Assembly (NCBI RefSeq): GCF_022790535.1
Contig: NZ_LOHG01000004.1
Location: 338,617-383,105, forward strand
Length of the DNA stretch: 44,489 bases
Origin: Pseudomonas maioricensis
GTDB taxonomy: Bacteria > Pseudomonadota > Gammaproteobacteria > Pseudomonadales > Pseudomonadaceae
Reading direction: 5' to 3'
Part shown: positions 24,660-31,630 of the stretch, piece after piece
Layout of the letters: each line of letters starts with the position of its first letter
Numbering within the stretch: the stretch's first letter is position 1
Position numbers and translations under genes: made by a program
Notes under the pieces: model-generated
Seen by the model: only the letters and a program-made list of their open reading frames with translations
Told to the model about the DNA's origin: nothing
The model's database searches: none

Positions 24660-24694
24660 CCCGCCAGGCAAAGCCGGTAAGGTCGGCGGGTTTT
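24660..24694 (+). promoter_or_regulatory. Terminator-like hairpin in the cysZ leader
   Basis: CCCGCC (24660-24665) pairs with GGCGGG (24685-24690), with GGCAAAGCC as an inner hairpin, and TTTT follows. It ends 9 bases before the GGAGG ribosome site of cysZ. No plus-strand gene lies just upstream, so it could attenuate cysZ expression; it might also only be a weak terminator for read-through. Confidence 0.4.
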
Positions 24695-24713
24695 CCATCA
24701 TTCGGAGGCTGCC

Positions 24714-25469
24714 ATGCCTGCTCCCGCTCTCTCGGGCCCGCAATACCTGCGTGAAGGCCTGAAACTGGTGCTCAGCCCAGGCCTGCGTCTATTTGTACTG
24801 CTGCCGCTGACTATTAATCTGCTGCTGTTTGCAGGCCTGATTTATCTGGCTATGCATCAGTTCGGCATGTGGGTTGATACGTTCATGCCTGAATTGCCAA
24901 GCTGGTTGAGTTTCCTTAGCTATATCCTCTGGCCGCTGTTCGTCGCGCTGGTGATTTTCATGGTGTTTTTCACGTTCACCATGCTCGCCAACATCATCGC
25001 TGCCCCCTTCAACGGCTTTCTGGCAGAAAAAGTCGAAGTGGTAGTACGTGGAACTGATGACTTTCCGCCGTTCAGTTGGGGTGAATTGATCGCCATGGTG
25101 CCACGCACCTTCGGCCGGGAGATGCGCAAGCTTGGCTATTTTCTGCCTCGTGCACTAGCCCTGTTCATCCTGTCGTTCATCCCCGTCGTCAACCTGATTG
25201 CTGCGCCGCTATGGCTGCTATTCGGGGTCTGGATGATGGCCATCCAGTACATCGACTATCCGGCGGACAACCACAAGCTTGGCTGGAACGAAATGCTCGC
25301 CTGGCTACGCGCCAAACGCTGGCAGAGCCTGAGCTTCGGCGGCATTGTTTATGTGGCGTTGCTAATCCCGGTGGTCAACATCCTGATGATGCCGGCCGCT
25401 GTCGCCGGGGCAACTTTATTCTGGGTGAGGGAGCGGGGTGAGGAAGCGTTACGGATACAGAAACCCTGA
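24714..25469 (+). CDS. cysZ: CysZ sulfate uptake protein
   Basis: A 251-residue inner-membrane protein with hydrophobic segments near residues 22-45, 66-95, 144-180 and 205-235. The CysZ signatures [40 protein letters not shown] and [18 protein letters not shown] are present. CysZ carries sulfate into the cell to feed cysteine synthesis. GGAGG lies 6 bases before the ATG. It follows a leader with a terminator-like hairpin and ends in a strong intrinsic terminator. Its place next to trxB and the peroxiredoxin gene is conserved in pseudomonads as I recall. Confidence 0.93.
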   Translation: MPAPALSGPQYLREGLKLVLSPGLRLFVLLPLTINLLLFAGLIYLAMHQFGMWVDTFMPELPSWLSFLSYILWPLFVALVIFMVFFTFTMLANIIAAPFNGFLAEKVEVVVRGTDDFPPFSWGELIAMVPRTFGREMRKLGYFLPRALALFILSFIPVVNLIAAPLWLLFGVWMMAIQYIDYPADNHKLGWNEMLAWLRAKRWQSLSFGGIVYVALLIPVVNILMMPAAVAGATLFWVRERGEEALRIQKP

Positions 25470-25476
25470 GAATAAT

Positions 25477-25502
25477 AAAAAGGCCCTTGATTGGGCCTTT
25501 TT
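25477..25502 (+). terminator. Intrinsic terminator after cysZ
   Basis: AAAAAGGCCC, a 6-base loop and GGGCCTTTTT form a perfect 10-bp stem ending in T residues, 8 bases after the stop codon. Confidence 0.9.
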
Positions 25503-25768
25503 ATTTCCACCCCCATAAGTAGAGCCATGCCAGCTAAATTGATAAAAGTATAAAAAGAAAAGACTTACATAACTTTGAAACTATTCCCACACAAATAAAA
25601 AACAAGCTTGAAACTTACCTGGCAAACTATTGCCTTTCATTGGCAACTGCCTGCCGCAGTCCTACAAAACGCTTTCCGTAGGACGTTTATGTAGGAGCAT
25701 AATTCCGTTTTCTATCTCGTCCTATTTCATTGACGCTAAAACAAGGCCAGTTCCTACACGGAAGATTC

Positions 25769-25784
25769 TGGCACTCCTGTTGCT
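25769..25784 (+). promoter_or_regulatory. Sigma-54 (RpoN) promoter
   Basis: TGGCACTCCTGTTGCT matches the consensus TGGCAC-G-N4-TTGCW except for one base after TGGCAC. GG and GC are exactly 10 bases apart. Start of transcription would be near 25795, 22 bases before the ATG at 25817, with AAGGAG at 25801 between. The 25503-25816 interval is otherwise AT-rich and geneless, with a small GTCCTAC/GTAGGAC repeat at 25657-25683. Confidence 0.75.
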
Positions 25785-25816
25785 ATTACAGCCATACAAC
25801 AAGGAGTGAGCAAAAC

Positions 25817-26107
25817 ATGGAAATCAAGCCAACTACCATTCACCCGAATACTAAGACCGGGCAGAAAAAAACCTCAACAGCAGACTCCGGAGGGTTCGCG
25901 CAGATCCTGAACGGTGTAACCAAATCGACGTCTGCTCAAAAGATCGAAGCGCAGCCCGCCGCGTTGTGTCGCCTGACGAAACCACGATCACACTTGCAAC
26001 TCACCAGCCTCAATCCAGTCAGCGGCCCGCCCAAGCCCAAGCCCGCGGCATTGGAAACAATTGGCGAGTCGCGGATTTTGCCGTTTGTTTTATCTACTAC
26101 GCGGTGA
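25817..26107 (+). CDS. Unknown small protein, first gene of a sigma-54 unit
   Basis: A 96-residue protein without signal peptide. The N-terminus is Thr/Lys/Ser-rich and probably unstructured (MEIKPTTIHPNTKTGQKKTS), then SGGFAQILNGVTKST. This resembles the N-terminus of the next protein (…STSSFGKVFEEK). AAGGAG precedes the ATG by 10 bases and a sigma-54 promoter lies upstream. Its second half overlaps an open stretch in the next gene's frame (from 25966), so it may be the front part of one longer gene broken by a single-base frameshift near 25955-25970. I do not recognise a family; the disordered N-terminus is seen in some flagellar or type III exported proteins, which is only a suggestion. 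Confidence 0.6.
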   Translation: MEIKPTTIHPNTKTGQKKTSTADSGGFAQILNGVTKSTSAQKIEAQPAALCRLTKPRSHLQLTSLNPVSGPPKPKPAALETIGESRILPFVLSTTR

Positions 26108-26118
26108 AGGCAGCAGAC

Positions 26119-26634
26119 ATGACGATGCAGATTGATAAAGACGTCAAGGGTGCGACCTCTATAACCGGGTCGAGCACTTCCATAAACAAAAGCTCCGCTA
26201 ACCCAGGCAATGCTGGATCTACCTCTTCGTTTGGCAAAGTCTTTGAGGAGAAGATGAACTGCTACAGACCGGATAGGCAGCCGGTCGGCCGAATACTATC
26301 AAACGAGCAGATCAGGGAAGACATCATGATGGAGGCGCGGACATCGCCCGAAGACGCGTACCGGCTGGCGCACAGCTATGCTTTCAACTCACTGACAATG
26401 CCACTTATTGATGTCACCGACAGGGACAACATTCGCTATTCGGGAAACGGCGAACTGATCACGGCCGAGTCGTCCGCTTACTACACGAATACCATGCTCA
26501 CCATGCAAAGAGAACGCATCAACCTTTATCGAGCAGAGATGAAAAAAGGCACACCGCCTATAGAAATTCTTGAGAAAGTCCTGAGATTCAACGACTCATT
26601 GCCACCTCGCTTTCTGGACATGAGTAGTTGGTGA
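26119..26634 (+). CDS. Unknown protein, second gene of a sigma-54 unit
   Basis: A 171-residue protein. A low-complexity Gly/Ser/Thr/Asn N-terminus (GATSITGSSTSINKSSANPG) precedes SFGKVFEEKM, then a helical C-terminal region (NEQIREDIMMEARTSPEDAY; MLTMQRERINLYRAEMKKGT; PIEILEKVLRFNDSLPPRFL). AAGG lies 8 bases before the ATG at 26119; a second ATG is at 26125. It begins 11 bases after the previous stop codon, so both should be on one transcript, unless the two are one frameshifted gene. It is not recognised. A hairpin terminator follows. Codon use and base composition are AT-richer than in neighbouring core genes. Confidence 0.7.
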   Translation: MTMQIDKDVKGATSITGSSTSINKSSANPGNAGSTSSFGKVFEEKMNCYRPDRQPVGRILSNEQIREDIMMEARTSPEDAYRLAHSYAFNSLTMPLIDVTDRDNIRYSGNGELITAESSAYYTNTMLTMQRERINLYRAEMKKGTPPIEILEKVLRFNDSLPPRFLDMSSW

Positions 26635-26640
26635 TATTGG

Positions 26641-26667
26641 TCGTACCCGCGCTTCGGGCGGGTACGA
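26641..26667. terminator. Hairpin between convergent genes
   Basis: Perfect 10-bp arms TCGTACCCGC and GCGGGTACGA with a 7-base loop, placed between the stop at 26634 and the stop at 26677. It can serve both transcripts. Confidence 0.7.
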
Positions 26668-26676
26668 AACTCTTGG

Positions 26677-27096
26677 TTACCAGCTGACAGTTACCTGACC
26701 CAATTGCCCAGCGACCGGCGAAGGTCCACCCGCCGCAAGTTTCAGCTCAAAATAAAGCGGTTGCCTGGCAAGAAAACCGTGGAACCGGGCTGTAGATCCC
26801 CTTCGCACTCTGGAGACGTCTATGCATCGGTCCGAGGCTTGGCAAAGATAGACCTGCAATCCCCGAGGCCAGCCTTGAACATTCCAGTTCCAGTTAACAT
26901 TCCTGATGGTTTGCCCCTCTCTCACTGTGTTGGGTACGGGGACTTGGGCAACGTACACGTAACCTCTGGAATGCAACGCAGGCAAATTTACCGATGAACT
27001 ATAACTACCGGCCATGGCACTGTGAGAGCCCAATAAAGCCGCAGCGACAATTACGACAGACGCAAAAATACCGTTCAACTTTTTAACGTTTTTCAT
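26677..27096 (-). CDS. FlhE-like secreted protein
   Basis: A 139-residue protein with a Sec signal peptide (KKLNGIFASVVIVAAALLGS then HSAMA). The mature part has the FlhE pattern: a beta strand with WNWNV, then GLQVYLCQASDRCIDVSRV, FHGFLARQPLYFELKLA, and the closing GQLGQVTVSW. E. coli FlhE reads …RVRLCSQSRCVELDG… and ends …RSNQVIVNY. The paired cysteines (LC…RC) would form a disulphide. FlhE is a periplasmic flagellar protein usually encoded in flhBAE; here no flagellar gene is near. AGGAAG lies just before the ATG at 27096. It could be a lone member of the family with another role. Confidence 0.65.
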   Translation of the reverse strand: MKNVKKLNGIFASVVIVAAALLGSHSAMAGSYSSSVNLPALHSRGYVYVAQVPVPNTVREGQTIRNVNWNWNVQGWPRGLQVYLCQASDRCIDVSRVRRGSTARFHGFLARQPLYFELKLAAGGPSPVAGQLGQVTVSW

Positions 27097-27449
27097 TTTT
27101 CTTCCTGAAATAAAGTAACGAGAACGCCGCTTCATCGAGATGAAGACAACACGCCCCGAGAGATTCAAACCATCCAACTAACCAGTCAGTGACTCGATAA
27201 ACCCGACGTTACCCAGAAAGAAAACTGCATTAACACTACATATATACTGAATGAAAGACCTACAAAGAAAACTTGCGGCCTCGCCGGACGACAATCTTTC
27301 TCTTGCAGTCCATCCAACTAAATATCTTTACCGTTTATTCAACTTACTATTAACTTGCATTGCGCCCACCTCAATCATATCCACACCCGTCACAAATCCA
27401 TCACCCCACCGCCACATAAACGAAATCATTGCGGTCGACACTGGCTGTC
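27097..27449. other. AT-rich geneless interval
   Basis: This interval between the FlhE-like gene and the glycosyltransferase is clearly AT-richer than the core genes and carries no convincing ORF; one reading frame starting at 27251 runs into the glycosyltransferase out of frame and is judged spurious. I see no repeat or terminator in it. With 25503-25816 it brackets the insert. Confidence 0.6.
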
Positions 27450-28643
27450 ATGAGCCAAATTCTTCACATCACCTTAATTACCGAAACCTTCGCTCCCGAG
27501 ATCAATGGCGTTGCCAATACCCTGGGCCGTTTGTGCGACGGGCTGCGGCTGCGCGGGCATCGGGTGGAACTGGTGCGGCCACGTCAGGCTGGCGATGCAG
27601 CGCTGGCCGCCGATGATCTGATGCTCTGCCGAGGCTGGCCGATCCCGGGTTATCCGGGCCTGCAATGGGGGCAGTCGTCGATGCATAAGCTGCTGCGCCG
27701 TTGGCAGCGGCAGCGACCGGACGTGCTGTACATCGCCACTGAAGGTCCGCTGGGGCTCTCGGCGTTGCGGGCGGCGCGCCGGTTGGGGATTACGGTGATC
27801 AGCGGCTTCCACACCAACTTTGCGCAGTACACACAGCAATACGGCATGGGTTTCATGAACCGTTTGCTGACTCATTACCTGCGCTGGTTCCACAACCGCT
27901 CGAAGGTGACGCTGGTCCCCAGCATCAGCCAGAAGATCGCCCTTGAGAGGAAAGGCTTCGAACGTATCGAACTGCTTTCACGAGGCGTAGACAGTGGGTT
28001 ATTTCATCCGTCGAAACGCTCGCAGACGCTACGCGAAGGTTGGGGGCTGGGCGCTGGCGACATCGCCGTGCTACACGTCGGCAGACTCGCGCCGGAAAAA
28101 AACCTGAGTCTGCTCAAGTCGGGTTTTGAAGCTTTACGCATCAAGTATCCGCAGCGCCAGTTGAAACTGGTGATTGTGGGCGACGGTCCGCAACGCGCAG
28201 CGCTCCAACAACAACTTCCGGACGCTATCTTCTGTGGCACTCAGCGCGGTGAAGCGCTGGCCGAACACTACGCATCAGGGGATGTATTTCTGTTCCCAAG
28301 CCTGACCGAGACCTTTGGCAATGTCGTGTTGGAAGCACTGGCATCGGGGCTGGGTGTGGTGGCTTATGACGAGGCTGCGGCAGGGCAGCATATTCGCCAC
28401 GGGCATAATGGCGCGCTGGCCATGCCAGGCGACGAGGCGGCCTTTATTGATGCGGCCTGCTGGTTGCTGGAAGACAGCGAAACCTTGAGACGTGTGCGTC
28501 TCAATGCCCGGCAGCACGCGAGCCGTCAGGGCTGGGGGGCGATCATTGATCTGTTCGAACGAAAAATGCTCAGTGCCTGCCCGCTGCCAGAACCCGTCAC
28601 TTCTCGACAGGTCCATGGCACCGAGTTGAAGCTCAAACGCTAG
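27450..28643 (+). CDS. Glycosyltransferase family 4
   Basis: A 397-residue GT-B fold glycosyltransferase, group 1/GT4. The N-terminal domain opens with LHITLITETFAPEINGVANT and has SGFHTNFAQYTQQYG; the C-terminal domain has VLHVGRLAPEKNLSLLKSGF, VIVGDGPQRAAL and the E-x7-E motif in FPSLTETFGNVVLEALASGL. It resembles enzymes that mannosylate or glycosylate lipids or diacylglycerol (MgtA/SqdX group). The ATG at 27450 is used since MSQILHI fits the family start. Its stop overlaps the stop of the convergent old-yellow-enzyme gene. The natural substrate is not known. Confidence 0.9.
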   Translation: MSQILHITLITETFAPEINGVANTLGRLCDGLRLRGHRVELVRPRQAGDAALAADDLMLCRGWPIPGYPGLQWGQSSMHKLLRRWQRQRPDVLYIATEGPLGLSALRAARRLGITVISGFHTNFAQYTQQYGMGFMNRLLTHYLRWFHNRSKVTLVPSISQKIALERKGFERIELLSRGVDSGLFHPSKRSQTLREGWGLGAGDIAVLHVGRLAPEKNLSLLKSGFEALRIKYPQRQLKLVIVGDGPQRAALQQQLPDAIFCGTQRGEALAEHYASGDVFLFPSLTETFGNVVLEALASGLGVVAYDEAAAGQHIRHGHNGALAMPGDEAAFIDAACWLLEDSETLRRVRLNARQHASRQGWGAIIDLFERKMLSACPLPEPVTSRQVHGTELKLKR

Positions 28644-29743
28644 ACCAGCGTGGTCAGTGCATCGCGACTGAACGGCAGAATGTCTTGCTCACGTCCTTCG
28701 CGAACTTTTACAGCCCAATCCGGATCCACCAGCAACGCACGTCCCACGGCCACCAGATCAAACTCATCAGCGTCCAGACGCTTGAGCAGATTCTCCAGGC
28801 TGGCGGGCTGAGCGACCTTGTCGGTGTTGACCATGAACTGCAGGAACTCACCATCCAGCCCGACACTGCCTACGGTAATGGTCGGTTTGCCGGTCAGCTT
28901 GCGCGTCCAGCCTGCCAGGTTGAGATCGGAGCCTTCGAACTCAGGCTCCCAGAAACGCCGCGTCGAGCAGTGGAAAATGTCTACTCCGGCGTCCGACAGT
29001 GGCTTGAGAAACTCGCCAAGCGCTTCTGGGGTCTGCACCAGCCGAGCGCTGTAATCCTGCTGCTTCCACTGCGAGAAACGGAAAATAATCGGGTAGTCCG
29101 GACCCACCGCAGCCCGCACCGCTTTGACCAGCTCGATAGCAAACCGCGACCTGTTGGCCAGGCTGCCACCGTACTCATCTTCGCGCTGATTGCTGCCCTC
29201 CCAGAAGAACTGATCAACCAGATAGCCATGAGCACCATGGATTTCTACCCCGTCCATGCCAATGGCCTGTGCGTCTTTGGCGGCCTGGGCAAACGCGGCG
29301 ATAACATCATCGATGTCTTGTTTGCTCATGCCATGCACAACGACCTGGCCCTCCTTGAGTTTTTCCATAGGCCCGTAGGCAGGGACGCTGGCATCCGGCT
29401 CCGTGCCCAGACGACGCACTGCACCGACATGCCACAACTGCGGAACGATCTTGCCGCCCTCGGCATGCACCGCATCGACGACTTTCTTCCAGCCAGCCAA
29501 GGGCGCGTCACCGAAGAACTGGGGGACGTTGGGGTAGCCGTTGGAGGCTTGGTGATTAACAGTCGTGCCTTCAGTGATGATCAGACCAACACCGGCTGCA
29601 GCGCGGCGACGGTAATACTCGATCACTTTCGAATTAGGAACATGACCGGGGGAGAACGAGCGCGTCATAGGTGCCATGACAACACGCGACGACAGTTCAA
29701 GACTGCCCAGACGGAAGGGTTTGAACAGGGCTTTAACCGGCAT
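28640..29743 (-). CDS. Old yellow enzyme-family NADH:flavin oxidoreductase
   Basis: A 367-residue FMN ene-reductase with a TIM barrel. Typical parts are LFKPFRLGSLELSSRVVMAP, MTRS, the catalytic-site segment GVEIHGAHGYLVDQFFWEGS, NQREDEYGGSLANRSRFAIE and VGRALLVDPDWA. These enzymes reduce activated C=C bonds of unsaturated carbonyl or nitro compounds using NAD(P)H. AAGGAG lies 7 bases before the ATG at 29743. The physiological substrate is unknown. A repeat-rich interval separates it from the glutathione peroxidase gene. Confidence 0.93.
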   Translation of the reverse strand: MPVKALFKPFRLGSLELSSRVVMAPMTRSFSPGHVPNSKVIEYYRRRAAAGVGLIITEGTTVNHQASNGYPNVPQFFGDAPLAGWKKVVDAVHAEGGKIVPQLWHVGAVRRLGTEPDASVPAYGPMEKLKEGQVVVHGMSKQDIDDVIAAFAQAAKDAQAIGMDGVEIHGAHGYLVDQFFWEGSNQREDEYGGSLANRSRFAIELVKAVRAAVGPDYPIIFRFSQWKQQDYSARLVQTPEALGEFLKPLSDAGVDIFHCSTRRFWEPEFEGSDLNLAGWTRKLTGKPTITVGSVGLDGEFLQFMVNTDKVAQPASLENLLKRLDADEFDLVAVGRALLVDPDWAVKVREGREQDILPFSRDALTTLV

Positions 29744-29907
29744 GCGAGGCTCCTTGGGATTATTACGAATCATCAAGGATAGGGCGGCGCCCAAGAGGGG
29801 TGACAGCACTATTGATTTGGGTGATTTGGATTAAGAAGCGGCTCAGCGATGCACTGTCCCTTTCAGGAGCTCGTTGTCTTGCGGCAAACACAGACCTCGC
29901 GCCAAGC

Positions 29908-30001
29908 CGGTAGGAGCGAACTTGTTCGCGAAAGGGCCGTTAACTTCGCTGCATCTGCTTGGTCAGGAATTCCGCCTTCCCGGATGAATCCGGTCCTACA
30001 G
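29908..30001. repeat. REP-type inverted repeat pair (family E)
   Basis: The left half CCGGTAGGAGCGAACTTGTT then CGCGAAAGGGCC pairs imperfectly with the right half GGATGAATCCGGTCCTACAGG. It lies in the 391-base geneless interval 29744-30134; the rest of the interval shows no other structure apart from the half-element that follows. Confidence 0.6.
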
Positions 30002-30078
30002 GGTCTTTGTGAGTTCAGATAATCAGGTGATGTTTGACAGGAGGTCACGACGGCCTTGAAGCGGGGTTTAATGCAGAC

Positions 30079-30117
30079 CGCTATCGTTGCCTCGCGCTGC
30101 TCGTGAGCTCCTACAGG
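30079..30117. repeat. Right half of a family D repeat
   Basis: CGCTATCGTTGCCTCGCGCT then GCTCGTGAGCTCCTACAGG resembles the right halves of the elements at 24473-24606 and 34722-34857. The left half is missing, so it is a solo or decayed copy. Confidence 0.6.
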
Positions 30118-30134
30118 TCGCGTGTTCGCAGAAA

Positions 30135-30617
30135 TCAGCTCAGCGCTTTCTCAATGGCCTGAATGACAGCCGGATCATCGGGCGTTGTGCGCGGCGAGAA
30201 TCGTGCGAGTACCGCACCATTTTTACCGACCAGAAACTTTTCGAAATTCCAGGTGATATCCCCGGGAAACTCGGCACCCTCGCCCGCCAGCAAACGGTAA
30301 AGCTGGTGACGATGGGGATCATTCACCTCAAGCTTCTCGCCCAACGGGAAGGTCACGCCATAGTTGAGACTGCAGAACTCCTGGATTTCCTGCGCAGAAC
30401 CTGGCTCCTGCCCGGCAAACTGGTTGCACGGCAGACCCAGCACACTGAAGCCCTGGTCCTTGTATTGCTGATAGAGATTCTCGAGCGCCGCGTATTGAGG
30501 CGTCAGCCCGCACTTTGAAGCGACATTGACGACCAGAACCACTCGTCCCTTGAAGGTCGCCAGAGAAAGCTCCTGACCATCCAGATCCTTCAATTTAATG
30601 TCGTGAAACGCACTCAT
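30135..30617 (-). CDS. Glutathione peroxidase (Cys type)
   Basis: A 160-residue GPx-family peroxidase. The peroxidatic residue is Cys36 (VASKCGLT), with the partner Gln70 in CNQFAGQEPG and the Trp in TWNFEKFLV. Bacterial members of this type often use thioredoxin rather than glutathione. The ATG at 30617 is preceded by GGGGAG and the start matches other family members. It lies downstream of slyD in the same orientation but across a strong terminator, so it probably has its own promoter. The order slyD-gpx is as in P. aeruginosa PA0837-PA0838, as recalled. Confidence 0.93.
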   Translation of the reverse strand: MSAFHDIKLKDLDGQELSLATFKGRVVLVVNVASKCGLTPQYAALENLYQQYKDQGFSVLGLPCNQFAGQEPGSAQEIQEFCSLNYGVTFPLGEKLEVNDPHRHQLYRLLAGEGAEFPGDITWNFEKFLVGKNGAVLARFSPRTTPDDPAVIQAIEKALS

Positions 30618-30647
30618 GACCCACTCCCCCTCAAATCCAGCGGACAA

Positions 30648-30710
30648 AAAAGGCGCCTACCAGGCTGCGTGAACCAAGTCGTTCGCGCAGAACCTGCCTG
30701 GGCGCCTTTT
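30648..30710. terminator. Bidirectional terminator between slyD and the peroxidase gene
   Basis: Outer arms AAAAGGCGCC (30648-30657) and GGCGCCTTTT (30701-30710), extended inward by CAGGC and GCCTG. A-runs and T-runs at the two ends allow termination in either direction. Confidence 0.85.
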
Positions 30711-30736
30711 CAGCTACCTGAGCTTAGCAGCTCAAA

Positions 30737-31222
30737 TCAATGGTGGTGACCACCTTCGCCATGCACGTGACCGTGGGCGATTTCTTCCTGGCTGGCGTCA
30801 CGAATATCAACGATCTTGACTTCGAAGTTCAAGCGCTGACCGGCCAGTGGGTGGTTGCCGTCAACAGTGACGTCGTCGCCGTCCAGGTCGCGGATGGTGA
30901 CGATCTGCATGCTGCCGTCAGGACCGGAAGCGTGGAACTGCATACCCACTTCCAGTTCGTCGACACCTTCGAACATGCTGCGGCTCAGAGTGCTGACCAG
31001 TTCTGCGGAGTATTCGCCGTAGGCGTCTTCCGGCTCGATAGCGACTTTCACTTCGTCACCAACGTTCTTGCCGTCCAGGGCCTTTTCCAGGCCCGGGATG
31101 ATATTGCCTGCGCCTTGCAGGTAAACCAGCGGCGCGCCGCCAGCGGAACTGTCGATGACCTCACCAGCGTCATTGGTCAGGGTATAGTCAATAGAGACAG
31201 CCTTATTGGCGGCGATCGGCAT
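30737..31222 (-). CDS. slyD: FKBP-type peptidyl-prolyl isomerase SlyD
   Basis: A 161-residue cytoplasmic prolyl isomerase and chaperone. The FKBP core is split by the insert-in-flap (IF) domain: AVSIDYTLTNDAGEVIDSSA, then YLQGAGNIIPGLEKALDGKN, then the IF part (VAIEPEDAYGEYSAELVSTL) and the return strand LAGQRLNFEVKIVDIRDA. The tail HGHVHGEGGHHH is a nickel-binding His-rich end. SlyD aids folding and supplies nickel to hydrogenase-type enzymes. It is divergent from the DUF3565-like gene. In some pseudomonads ackA follows upstream in this region; it is absent here. Confidence 0.95.
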   Translation of the reverse strand: MPIAANKAVSIDYTLTNDAGEVIDSSAGGAPLVYLQGAGNIIPGLEKALDGKNVGDEVKVAIEPEDAYGEYSAELVSTLSRSMFEGVDELEVGMQFHASGPDGSMQIVTIRDLDGDDVTVDGNHPLAGQRLNFEVKIVDIRDASQEEIAHGHVHGEGGHHH

Positions 31223-31322
31223 GGGGCAAAACCTTTGCTTAAGATTGAAGAACGATCAAGTTTAACCAAGCCATCGCTCGAAAGCGAACGCAACTCTGAC
31301 GGACGGAGACAGACGGGCCATA

Positions 31323-31541
31323 TTGAATAACGTGACAGTCACTGATTTCCGGCAGGACGAAGAGGGCCATTGGGTGGCGGTGTTGTCGTGCGGGCATACT
31401 CAACACCTGCGCCATCAACCGCCCTGGCAATCACGTGCCTGGGTGCTCGATCCCGTACAGCGCCTGCAAAAAATAGGTCAGGGCTTTCACTGTGGCTGGT
31501 GTGCGCAGGCCTCGGATAACGATAACCTTAGCCACCGTTGA
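31323..31541 (+). CDS. Small DUF3565-like zinc-ribbon-type protein
   Basis: A 72-residue protein with the family pattern VAVLSCGHTQHLRHQPPW, then GFHCGWCAQ. The residues SCGHTQH…C..C could form a metal site. The length is normal for DUF3565-type proteins of unknown function. The start is uncertain: TTG at 31323 or GTG at 31332 (GGAG lies about 15 bases upstream of the TTG). It is 89 bases upstream of pta in the same direction and may share its transcript. Confidence 0.7.
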   Translation: MNNVTVTDFRQDEEGHWVAVLSCGHTQHLRHQPPWQSRAWVLDPVQRLQKIGQGFHCGWCAQASDNDNLSHR

Positions 31542-31630
31542 GACGCTGCGGATCGACAGCGCCCTGTTTCCCGGTCAATGGTGTGTTCACGTCCACCATG
31601 GCCCTTGTACTGCTCAAGCGAGAACCCTGA

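Noticed and set aside
27251..27616. A 121-codon ORF upstream of and overlapping the glycosyltransferase gene
   Set aside because: It runs out of frame into the well-supported glycosyltransferase gene and shows no domain or ribosome site.
28685..29782. A 365-codon open frame on the plus strand opposite the old yellow enzyme gene
   Set aside because: The minus-strand frame encodes a clear full-length OYE with a good ribosome site; the plus-strand frame has no recognisable domain and is a high-GC antisense shadow.
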